From Arthrobotrys musiformis (lineage: Eukaryota; Ascomycota; Orbiliomycetes; Orbiliales; Orbiliaceae): 64,000 nt of DNA. Location of the stretch: the NCBI GenBank assembly GCA_036971715.1, contig JAVHJL010000006.1, forward strand, positions 2,852,001 through 2,916,000. Direction: 5' to 3'. The notes beneath the pieces were generated by a model that was not told the origin of the DNA, searched no databases, and was given only the letters and a program-made list of their open reading frames with translations. Below, one piece after another: positions 11,983-22,717 of the stretch (the first letter of the stretch is position 1; the number at the start of each line of letters is the position of its first letter). The position numbers were made by a program, and so were the translations under genes.

Positions 11983-13183
11983 ATTCAATATTTGAAGACA
12001 AAACGGAAATTCTTAGTATTATGTATTGTTGCTTTTTAAAATGTAGCTATAGAAAAGGGAAGCTCGATATCCCCTTCCCAGCTCCGTGGTTACGAGTTTT
12101 AAGACAAGAATATATATCCGGTATAGATAATATTATAATAGGCAATATCTACCCAAAGAACTGTTTCAATGTAAAATCCGGAAGGTAAAAGATAAAAGAC
12201 AAAAAGTCCGACCGTGCCCGCGGAATTAAATAAGATTCTTTGGGGAGGAGGGACGGGCGGCTGCACCGCCAGGGTAGCTCTACAAGGTAGTTATAAAGGG
12301 AATAGCTATAGTTGTAAAGCTACCGAATATTAACACCTCATAAAGTGTACGTTGCTTACGTAGCTTTATGCATTCCATTCCATTGAGCTCATGAGCTCAT
12401 ACCGCGATCTATCGATATCAACCCATTCGATTGCTCCCCTTCAAAGCCATTTTTTAAACATGTGAAAATTAAAAACCCTAGCCTTGAAGCTCAGAGCAAA
12501 AACAGGCCATAACCCCCCACCGAAAAGATACAGCTAACCAGCCTAGCTCCGATTATATCATCTACCTATCCGACCATATATAGAAAAACCCCCTAAGAGG
12601 GGCAAGGAAAAAAAGGGGGGCGGTGGACCCATAAGGAAAAATAAACCACCTATCTCTCCGTTTCTGCAGCTTTTTTTTCTCTCCCCGTTTTGGGGCTTCA
12701 GAACTCTCGATTCTCGAATCTTTGCTTCCTATTTGTTGCATTTTTGGGTTTCCTTTGCAGCCCACTCGCACGTGGAAGTTGAGTTACCTAGGTTCGTCGG
12801 TACTTAGCTATCGCCGGGCGCGGCCGAGAACTTCAGATCAAGCGGCTTTGCCGCCTTGGTGGCCCTATTATGCGGTTAGGTTTTGGGGGGACCTCTTCTT
12901 CCTTTCTCAACAGGTTACCCGGATAATCTTGAAAATAATGTTGGGGATTATAGAAAAACTGGTTACAACGTCACTTGGCTACCGATATTTTCATTTCGAT
13001 TCTGTTGGAACGGTACGATCTATGGTACCTCTAATTTTTTTATGCTAAAAAAACCAGCTTCCATCGCATACTGAGCTCAACGGTATGAGGCGAAAACGCA
13101 ATAACCACACCATGTATGCATATACGCAAGAAAGAGAAAATATATATTTTTCTTTGAAGCAAAAAAAAAAAAAAAAAAAAATT
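11983..13183. other. Intergenic region upstream of small gene, downstream of MCM4
   Basis: AT-rich with short direct repeats such as TGAGCTCATGAGCTCAT near 12383. A long A-run (about 13161-13180) sits right behind the MCM4 stop. I see no gene; the 108-codon plus frame at 12722 has no recognisable content. Confidence 0.5.
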
Positions 13184-16100
13184 CTAAATCCCCGTGACCC
13201 TTCTAATCTTTCTCGCCATCCCCTCCCCACCAACATTAACGACGTGTCCCTCACCTTCCAACGCAGTAACAGCATCCATAAACTCTCCTTGGCCCATCCT
13301 AGCTTGCGCGCCCGCCTCTGCTGCCTCGCCTTGGATCTTTGCAAACACCTCACGTAACATAACAGAACCCCCACTTCTCGTCATATCGTCTAATATAGTC
13401 ACAATCGCGTTCTTCAGATCTCCACGTCTGCGGCGCTCGCTTACGCCGACGCCAGAGATAAGATCCATATCAATTCTTCCTGTCAATGGATCCGTAGCAC
13501 TCTCCTTGATCGCAGAGCGAATGAGACGGACGGCCTCTAATACATCACTTAGCTCTACCTCGCTCGATAGACGCATTTTGGCATGTGCTTCTGAGAGACG
13601 GATCATGGATTCTAGCTGACGGGTTGTGGCGGTAATACGACGTTCGGCGGCGCGGACATCTTCACCCAGTTTTCGCATGGCGACGTAAGAGCGGACGAGT
13701 TCCTCGGAAGCTTCTTCGGTAATTCTTGGGTGGATGTTTTGGCGGGCGTAGGAAACGTAAGAAGTCAAGAATTCGATAGGCTGTAGAATTATAATTAGCA
13801 TAACTTCAGTAAAAACTGTCTTGTTGGTAATGGAGAACATACTAGAATCTCTTTTTGGGCTGCGTTCTCCGGTCTATCTTCCAGGTACATCCCAACCAAA
13901 TGCCTTGCCAACATCTTGTCCGACTTTTCATCAACTTTATCCAACATGAGGTAGATCAAATCAAATCTACTCATCAATGTCGGCGGCAAGTCGATATTCT
14001 GTGGGACTGACATGTTTGGATTGTATTTGCTGCCAATCGGATTCGCCGACGCAAGGATGGAAGTACGGGCGTTCAATGTGGTGATAATACCAGCTTTGGC
14101 AATAGACACCGTCTGCTGTTCCATCACTTCGTGAAGAACCGACCTTGTAGCTTCGGACATTTTGTCGAATTCATCAATACAGCAGATACCCCCGTCTGAA
14201 AGCACCAAAGCTCCAGATTCGAGGACCAGCTGTTTGGATTCAGGGTCTCGCGTAACGTACGCGGTCAAACCGACTGCCGAGGAACCCTTACCGCTGGTGT
14301 AGATACCTCTAGGTGCGATTCGGTTGACATATGAAAGCATCTGAGATTTCGAGGTAGATGGGTCACCGCAAAGTAGGATGTTTATATCACCACGATATCG
14401 CGGCGCACCACCTCTTTCGAATGTCTTGTTTGTGCCACCAAAGAGCTGTAGTAGGATACCCTTCTTCACGTCATCGTTTTCAAACACACTTGGCGCTAGA
14501 GATCGAGAAAGGAGCTCATAGACGTCGTATCTTGCTCCTACCTCTTTGATCTTCTCGATTTCGGCTTCAGTGATCTTTCGGACCTCGTCCACGTCCGCTG
14601 ATACTTTGTCCGCCATCCCACCTTCCATTGTTGTAACGTCGAGACCCAGTCTCTTTTTGTCCACCTTTTGGATGTGTACAGCGTCGACATAGGTTTTGAA
14701 CAAACTCTTGACCGATCTCTGTCTTGGATTGACGCGAACTGGTACACCTCTGAAGATACCCGTAACCTCAACACGGTCACCGGCTTTGCAGACATCTACC
14801 ATTTCATCGTACATCAAAATAGATACCGAGTGCGGGGTTTGGCCATCAGGTATACTGTCTGGTGTCTCCTGAAGTTTCAGAATCTGCTTGTCTGCGAACT
14901 CAGAGCGATTGTGAATCAGCTGCATCGAGTTGGGGGCATTGCAAACTTGTCGGGGACATCTCGTGGGCTCGATAATCTTGCCACGTTCGATTTCAACTTT
15001 AACGTCCTGATTGCAAACCTCGCAGCGGAAGAAGGCCATTTTCATGTCTGGAATTACTGGGGTTGTTCGGATGACCAGACCCTTGATGCTGACAACCTTG
15101 TCGATATCTATTCATCTTGTTAGTAATTGAATTGGAGATAGTGGGCCTCGTGGTTTCTCACCATTCGGGTTTAATTCTCTCATATTAGACTGTTTCTCCA
15201 AATTGAATGGTCGAATCTGGTACATATCCCTTTCGAACTCATTAAGTTCGTCTTCGCCTGCGCCCGACTTGACCAACAACTCCTTCATCTCATCCTTGAC
15301 AACTTGATCCATTAGAGGAATTATCTCAGCAGGATAGTTAATCAATTGATGGTAAAATTTCTTCGTCTGGGGGAACGCCAGCAAATTCTTGCAGTCGACG
15401 TTCAGCCCTGTAACGTGTAAATCTTTCATCGCCTTCAGCATTTCATCATACACAAGTTCTTCGCCTGTGCCCGGAGCGACGGTCTCGCCGTTGTACAGCA
15501 TTCGGTATTTACGCTTGAAGTTTCGAAGGAAGTTTCGGAAAGTGCGCATGGAGTCTATAATCGAGATATTGGTACCCCAGATGAAACGGTGGGTGAACTC
15601 ATCGGCTTCAGAGGTTTGGAAGGTGTTTGCGTCCGATTGGCCGCCAGGGCGAGGGACGAAAAGACGTGGTTGGCCGTCAGGACCGAAGGAATCGGACATT
15701 GGGATATCATTTCGGTTTCGACGAGCTCGAGGGGTGGCTTCATTGTCTTGACTGTTTTCGGCTTAGCATTCGGAATCCTTAGCAGGATGATTTACTGAAA
15801 CCTACTCTCCGCGGAAACGACCGGGGCCATCGGATGAAGGTCCTCCAGGGGTGCTAGGGTCATATCGAAGAGGGGAAGAAGCTACAACGCCCCAGAATCA
15901 GCCTTCAGACTCTTCCCAGATCCAGCTCAAAGAGTAATAGGATATTCCATACGCATTCCCCAGACGTCAGATCTTCCACTGGCCCGTGGAGTAGCAGGAT
16001 CCTCTGGTATTTCTGGAGCAGGACTACTACTCGGATACTCCATCGGATCGCTCATGTCCATATCATCGCGTTCGGAATGTGGAGCTGGCGAAGAAGAGGC

Positions 16101-16262
16101 CTCGCTTCTGAATAGCGGCGAATCTGTGGCCGCTGCTCGCGTGGGACGGGAAGGAGTGGCAAAACTGGAGCCTGCAGCTGCAGACCTCGTGCTGCGTGTG
16201 CTGCGCGCGGTTTGTGGGGTCGCTTGAGGCGTCCCTCGTGCGGATCGACGAGGGGTCGACAT
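13184..16262 (-). CDS. MCM4: DNA replication licensing factor MCM4
   Basis: Five exons, 16262-15953, 15881-15806, 15751-15162, 15107-13843 and 13780-13184, give 945 residues, close to the usual length of fungal MCM4. All phases agree. The N-terminus is a Ser/Thr/Pro/Arg-rich tail with many likely kinase sites, as expected for the DDK/CDK-regulated MCM4 tail. The zinc-binding motif is C354-x2-C357...C376-x4-C381. The AAA+ core shows the MCM Walker A (GDPSTSKSQ, K579), Walker B (ICCIDEFDKM) and the arginine finger (SRFD). A winged-helix-like C-terminal region follows. MCM4 is one of six subunits of the MCM2-7 ring that unwinds DNA as part of the CMG helicase. An AACGCGTT box lies about 190 bp upstream. 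Confidence 0.97.
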
Positions 16263-16935
16263 GGTGGAGGTAGCTAGGTAGAGCTATAGCCTTTCGCGTG
16301 GGAGAGTAGCGGTTGGCCGATTGAACTGAAAGAAAAGCTACAATAGCTTGAGGTTAGGGTCGGTGATGATGATAGAGGGGTAGGTATTGGTCGTGCCGCC
16401 GCCGTCGAGGTTTTCACGATGTGGTTTCGGGCTGGCTGAAGTTGCAAGTCTCGTAACGCGTTGTTGGAAGTTGAATCGAAGTTGGAGCTCCCAAAAAGGA
16501 AAGGCTGTGTCACATGACCTCGCCACAGCTCCAAGCGAAGTGGGGGAAAATGCAACATGCAACGCGATTCGGGGCGTAGTCTCGAGACCCTTCATGAATT
16601 CACGCTGCTCTAGCCTCGAGACCAGACGGTGTGCTTGCACCAAAGTGGTTTTGCGTTGACGCTGCTCTAACGGTAGTCTAGGGCATTTGATTAATACTCC
16701 ACAATATAAACCCATCAATTACATGAGCCGCCAAGGGAGCTAGTCTCTACAACAATACCTAGTATAGCGCTATTGTGATGGATTATTTTTCTGCCATTTG
16801 TATGGAATAGTTCGCTTGATCAATTGAGGACATGTATGTGCATGTACGTGCAGGCAGAATTTCCAACTGCTAGCTAGCAACAGCTGAAATAATTATAAGC
16901 TATTATATTGTGCATATGGGTCTAGTTTAGTCGAG
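16263..16935. other. MCM4 promoter and downstream flank of the NLR gene
   Basis: Contains the MCM4 promoter with an MCB-like AACGCGTT, then AT-rich DNA reaching to the NLR stop. No separate gene is supported; the open frames in this stretch overlap each other and lack coding features. Confidence 0.5.
16455..16462. promoter_or_regulatory. MCB-like G1/S box upstream of MCM4
   Basis: Palindrome AACGCGTT about 190 bp upstream of the MCM4 start, containing ACGCGT, the core bound by the MBF G1/S regulator in yeasts. A second weaker match (ACGCGA) is at 16562-16567. The same 8-mer precedes RFA1. The function is inferred from the motif and the target gene class. Confidence 0.5.
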
Positions 16936-19900
16936 TTAAAGATAGTCAGATCCATCAATTTTATCAATTGATGTGGTAATCCATGGCCCACCTTCCTCAT
17001 CTGGGACCTCGATCTTGGACACGACGTGGCCTCTTTGTGGAACTGGAGCTAGAGTTAGGGCCAGACCCGTATCAAAATCTGGCTGGCATGGGGGGATGGG
17101 CGGGGCAGCCGCTAGCGTTATAGATCCGAGGTGAGAAGATTCGTCATGAGGCGGCTCGGGGTGGAAGAGTACCCTGATAGCCTTACCATTCACACCTTTC
17201 ACCTCCGTCCTTGCGCCTCTCGCTAGCAGTAACGATACCGCTATCTGGTTTCCAACTCCCAGGGCGTGAAACAGCGGAGTAGGACCCAACTTAGACCTTT
17301 CCTCGATGTCTGCGCCTTTATCTAATAGAAAATTGACTAGGTCTCCATGTGCCGCCTCAGCCTGGGACCTACGTAATTCTGGATCGTACTCCCGCCAGTC
17401 TTCGTATGACTCCAACTGGTGAGATATGACCTTGTACAGTAGGGAATGTGGTTCGCCACGAATGATCCTTGTTGCCGTTTCTGCTCCGTTTTCCATCAGT
17501 AGCTCACAAGCCCGACGTAGCCCTTTGGAGGGGGAATCAACAGCCCGGAATAATGGCGTGAAACCGTCGTAGTCAGCCGCCCTAGCATTTGCGCCGCGGC
17601 TCAGCAAAAGCGGTAACATATCGGCGAACTGTGTTTCCGGGAACCGATCCCCGTGTCTAGTCAGGAGCAATATGGGTGTTTCGCCATTGCAGTCAGTTGC
17701 CTCGGTATCGGCTCCGCTGTCCAGCAACAAGCTCAAAACTTCTGTCCTTGAGAAATTTAAAAAACGGAAATCGAAAGCGAAATGAAGAGACGTCCGGCCG
17801 TCCGCATTAGCAACGTTGGGGTTGGCCCCGTTCTCTAGCAGCGGGCGAACCAGGTGTTTAAACCCCCGCTGCACAGCCCAGCCAAGTAGCGTCGTGCCGT
17901 CTTCCAATACGGCGTCTAAATCCCGCCCCCCATCCCGCAGCGCACGAATGGGAAGCCCCCAATCGTACTTCTTCGGCTCCCATTGATGTTTGAATGATAC
18001 TCGTTCGAGTAGCGTTAGCCAACCGCCCATGTCGTCCGCCAGACAAACCGCGCCTTTCTCTAGCAACAACTTGACCATGTCCGCATCCTCTTTACACACA
18101 GCCCACATCAGAGACGTCAAGCCATCTCCATCTTTTGCGTCGATATCCGCACCATTTTCTAGCAACAATTCAACAGTATCTGCATTCCCGGGGATCTCTC
18201 GCTCTGGATCTCCACCCGCGGCCCATATTAAGGGTGTCCAGCCATTTCGATCTTTTGCTTCGATATCTGCACCATTTTCTAGCAACAACTTGACAACATC
18301 TATCCTTCTTCCACTTGCGGCTAATATTAAGGGTGTTGCACCCTTTTTACTTCTTGCTTCAATATCCGCACCTCTTTCTAACAACAATTCGACAGTATCC
18401 GTATGCCCTTGACATGCGGCCCAAATCAAGGGTGTCCAGCTATCCTCATCTCCTGCTTCGATATCTGCACCCCATTCCAGGAGATACCGGACCTTCCTCA
18501 ACTCACCTAATCCTGCGTACCATGACAAAGCTGTCACGCCGGAAAGGTTGCGTACTTCGAGGTTGGCTCTGCCCGTTTCCACCAACATCTTAAGAGCGTA
18601 ATCACGACCCTCCTCGAGCTTGACTGGTCTCGTTCCCGGCCTCACCCAGGGTGGTCCAAGCTTGACCGAAATACAGGATTTCTCGGCTATCCAGCCCCCG
18701 TCCATCAAACCCTGATATCCAACAAAGTCTTCCCTATAACCTTTATTCCTGCTGTAAATCGCATACGAAAATGGTGTCATATTGAGGTCATCTCTGTGGT
18801 AGGCGCTAGCCCCTGCTTTGAGTAATAGTTCAATTATGAGAGTATGCCCCCGGAAAATTGCATACATTAATGGGGTTCGCCACTGTCGATCTGCCAAGTC
18901 TATTTTAGCACCCATTCTATAAAACGGGGGGGCTGTCTGATAACCCCTCTTCAAAAGCTCCTCAGCCGCGTCTTTAAACCCATTGCCAACAGCCCACGTT
19001 AGCGCTGACCGCCCGTAAACGATATCCCTGGCATTTACATTTGAATTGCGACCTAGTTCCGAATCCAAAAAATGTTTGACCATAGGTCGAAGCCCGAAAT
19101 AAGACACTACGATCAACGTTGTAAGGCCTTTGGGAAATTTTGCGTCGACTGCGTTAACGTTAGTAGCCCAGTAAACCCCAAACCAAGTTAGAAGTCGATT
19201 GGAATCTGCGTCGCATAATTTGAGGACCCAATCAATTTCTCCCTGGCTTAACTCAATATCTGCGTTTCTAAAATGTATCGCCCACTGATTTGCAGAGTAG
19301 TCGAGGAAGAGGTATCGTTCTAGATACTCGCGGGCTGATTGGACCACCGTGGAGGCATAGAGCGAGCCAATACGGTGTGGTTGCTCTGGGATATATGGAT
19401 CGGATTCGAATTCGGAAAAGAAAAGATGTCGAACGCAGATATAAAACAGTATACGATTGCAATCGGATACCTCAAGGGAGTTCTTCCATCTGAAAGCCTG
19501 GCCCGTGCTCCGAATGAGGTGACTTTCCCCGCTCCCGAGCAAGAATTCCTTCGCCGTCTGGTGTATCAAATACACAGCCGAGTCTATGACAGCAACAAAA
19601 AGGCCACATAGGTCTCTAATCCGGTCGCAAATCTGCTGTTCCGGCCGTTCCAAAACCATGCGGAGTCCTTGGTAAGAATTGTGTGGACGATCGTCAACGG
19701 CCAGTTGCATCGCCAGGATGATTTCGCGTAGATGTAAAGGTCGCTCGGCAGCGACCAAAATTTGGAGCATTAACTTCGCTTGCTCTATATCATGACTGGC
19801 GGATAGAATCCTCTCGTATGCCTCATCAACAGATGCAGGGAGCTGAGATGTTATTTTAGTTATTCGTTCTTCGCCAAACCACAGATTTCTGCTTGCGTCG

Positions 19901-21085
19901 CCTTCGATTAAATCGAGAGTTAGATAAACCCACAGATACGTTCTGTTTGGAACTTCGTTGAGCTTTCTTAGTAGCATATCCGTTTCTTCATTTGTCAAAC
20001 CGAATCTCTTTGCAATTCCCCTTGCTCTAAATTCGATAAAGATTGAGATCTCCTGAGATATTTTGGCGACTTCGATATCACTTTCCCCATTGAGGTGAAT
20101 AAGAGACGATTCCGGAAAGTTCTGAGAATGAAACCCATCCCGGATTTCGAAGATCGGGCGACTTGTTATCAGAAATTTGAGCTTGCGATTATATGTTGCA
20201 TTATATAGCTGCTTGAACTTCTCGATAAGGAACTCCCTATCTGATCGTTTGCACTCATCGAGTGCGTCGAGCACGCAGACGATTTCACCGGCAGCCTCGT
20301 TCTTCGCCACCATCATAAAGATATTCCAAAGTCCAGTAACAGAGCTCGGAAACCCATCTCCTTCGATTTCAAAGCGTTCTAAAATCTCTTTGGAAAGTAG
20401 TGATCGTTTCTTTTCAAATAATTCCCATAGAATGCAGCAAAGGGCAGTAGCAACGCTATTCTGGCCCTCAAAATCGTCTTTGAAAAAGAAATAGCATATC
20501 GTCCTGCAGCTGGTGTCATCTGTAGGAAGAATAGTATCGACTAAATATCTCGCCAGTACCGATTTTCCGCTACCAGGATCCGCTGATACCCAAAGCAATT
20601 TTGACTCTGAACTAGTTTTCCATTCCTGGAAGACTTCGTGGTGTGTAAACCATTCGCATGTTCCGGGGACAGGAGTTGGGTTTCGATCCTTCCGGTTTTT
20701 CTCAACGGACTTATATAGATCCCGTAGGATCTTGATCTCTTTTTCTCGTCGCCGCGCGGCTTCTAATATATATAGTATTCGATTAGTTTTGAATTCTTCG
20801 ACGGTTATGTAATTGGCTAGTATTTGGTATCAACTTGTGATTCACGATCCTTGCAACTGGTTGCGTTAAACATACCGGCATCGTCTTTGTTGATGAAATT
20901 AATAGTACTATTGAGCATGAGCGATTCCCATTTTTTTTTATTAGCACCAATTCGAACGTTCCTCGAAGTTATGATCTAGGGCAAAATTATAAGTATACGT
21001 ACCCAGGGTTATTGAAAGAGCCTGCCTGTATCGCAAAATTTCCACCATTGTTGGCATTGTTGAAGGTAACCGTGGCCGGGTTCAT
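16936..21085 (-). CDS. NLR (STAND) protein: RHIM/PP-like motif, NACHT, ankyrin repeats
   Basis: I rebuilt three exons, 21085-21003, 20907-20876 and 20816-16936, which give 1331 residues in consistent phase (introns 95 and 59 bases). Residues 1-34 are Asn/Gly-rich with an I-Q-A-G core at 19-22, flanked on both sides by Phe and Asn pairs. A charged helical linker leads to the usual pre-NACHT box (VPGTCEWF). The NACHT follows, with Walker A ADPGSGKS at 117-124 and Walker B near 220 (CVLDALDEC). A helical NACHT-associated region is next, then about ten ankyrin repeats from roughly 660 to 1290, several nearly identical to one another. Fungal NLRs of this design act in self/non-self recognition and regulated cell death. 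Here the ankyrins would sense a ligand and the N-terminal motif would pass the signal on. A 33-base repeat sits within the coding sequence at 18626-18658. Confidence 0.9.
18050..18480 (-). repeat. Tandem near-identical ankyrin units in the NLR gene
   Basis: At least four consecutive ankyrin units (about 99-130 bases each) share long runs of identical DNA, for example CACCATTTTCTAGCAACAA recurring at about 18150 and 18270, with a close variant near 18370. They encode the ENGADIEAKD...TPLIWAA type consensus. Nucleotide-level identity points to recent unit duplication or gene conversion. Confidence 0.75.
18626..18658 (+). repeat. 33-base dispersed element, copy A (inside NLR coding sequence)
   Basis: Begins GGTCTCGTTCCC and ends CAGGGTGGTCCA. 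It matches copy C at 40495-40527 (opposite strand) with two mismatches. It matches copy B at 22686-22717 with two mismatches and one missing base. On the coding strand of the NLR it reads GPPWVRPGTRP, placed between ankyrin groups. Confidence 0.8.
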
Positions 21086-22499
21086 TGTTTATAGCTAGAT
21101 CGGCGGCTGGTAGCTGAAAGTTTAGATCTCTAAATATAAATTTTATTGGCGGTACTATGAACATAAGACCGTTTGGCGCGGGTACCACTCTTAACGTATT
21201 AGGCTCCGGTATATTCGATTCGCGCCTCGGTTTGCGTTGGTGTCGACGAGCTGGCGAAGCCCCTTACAAGAGAGTTATCTGGAGACCTAGAGGCAAACCT
21301 TGAAGAGGATCTGTTGCTATTTCTTAAGTTCAAGCTTCTTAAACTTTCATTAGGCGAGCCAAAAAATCTCAATTGCGATAGAGTACGTGTCTTGCTTCAA
21401 ACCCCGCTCGCGCGTGCATATCGGCGCATGATTGTGTCTTCAAATCTCAAAGCCTTCCAGGTCAGGCCTAATCCTTCGTTTTGTATCTTGGCCGTTTGAC
21501 CCACCGAGATTCAAATAGTAGTAAATGAACCGGTACTTAACTGTCGTTTGAACGGGAACGTTTTCTCATTGGTCGGAAAAATGATCGGGTCGTCATATCA
21601 GGGAAAACCAAGGGCGCAAACGTCCCAAAATCCATGGACCCATCATCTCCCTTCCTCAAGTAAACCACAGATAGGTTGTAACACGAGCTCACCTTTCCAC
21701 GATGTTCTACTTCTCGACCGCGAGCTAACTCTTGAACCATATCCGCGCATGTTTACCGGTGGCGCTTCGTCGAGCCCGTTCCCTTACGTTGTTCCATTAT
21801 TTCGACAATCTTAGGCAATCGAGAGTTGTCATGACGCTACATACGAAATTGTAATCCTGCTTCCTGTAATCATGTAATCGAATTTTAGGCAGGGACTACC
21901 TAATATCATCAGGTGATATTTTTGTTTTACAACGCTCCCCGGACTAAATTGTAGAAATGATTTTTTCTTATAGTACTGTTTTAGATCCGGTGCTGAGTCC
22001 TGATATTCATTGCATGGCATGCAGTTATGGTATATATCTCATGAGGATATATAACCTGGTCACATATATATAATCCTCAGGTGCACTCGCACCATAGATA
22101 TCGATCTCTGACTGCGATATGCGGATCCTTTATCAGTGTACACGTGTCGGGTGTTACCCATACTCAGCATCGAATTCAGGCGCTGGTACTATAGGGGCAG
22201 AGATCCATACTATCGATATATCGATATCTGTATAGAATACAATTGCATAGAACTCAACATAGGGTTCGATTTTTCTTGGACAGGTTTTAAATACTTAACA
22301 TACGTAATTGCGGCACGGGGGTCCTGTGTCATCTATATAAGCACAAAGTACTAATTGATTACAATCTCTCTATTCTTCATCGAAATACTTTTTTGAGCCT
22401 CTCATGATGCCTCGAGGTGGACATCCCTTCGGGTCAGATGTTCTAATCTCTACAAGGACGAACCCAAGAAAAAAGGAGAAGAAAAGTTATACGTATATA

Positions 22500-22500
<1 letters not shown>

Positions 22501-22531
<31 letters not shown>
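22501..22531 (+). repeat. G31 homopolymer
   Basis: Thirty-one consecutive G residues in intergenic DNA. Long G runs are rare, can fold into G-quadruplexes and are difficult to sequence, so the true length is uncertain. Confidence 0.9.
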
Positions 22532-22533
<2 letters not shown>

Positions 22534-22685
22534 AGATGTGAACATCAGAAATATCGTACATTCGTCCGATGATCGTACTCAGCCGACCCGCCCCTTGTTA
22601 GGCAGGGTAAATTTATTCTTAACCCGGGTTGAACGAGTTCCTTTTGAGTCGGCGGACGCCGAGTCCTCATATATTACTAGGGCTT

Positions 22686-22717
22686 GGTCTTGTTCCCAGC
22701 CTCACCAGGGTGGTCCA
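22686..22717 (+). repeat. 33-base dispersed element, copy B (intergenic)
   Basis: Begins GGTCTTGTTCCC and ends CAGGGTGGTCCA, with one C missing in the centre. It is the only one of the three copies found outside a coding sequence. Confidence 0.75.
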
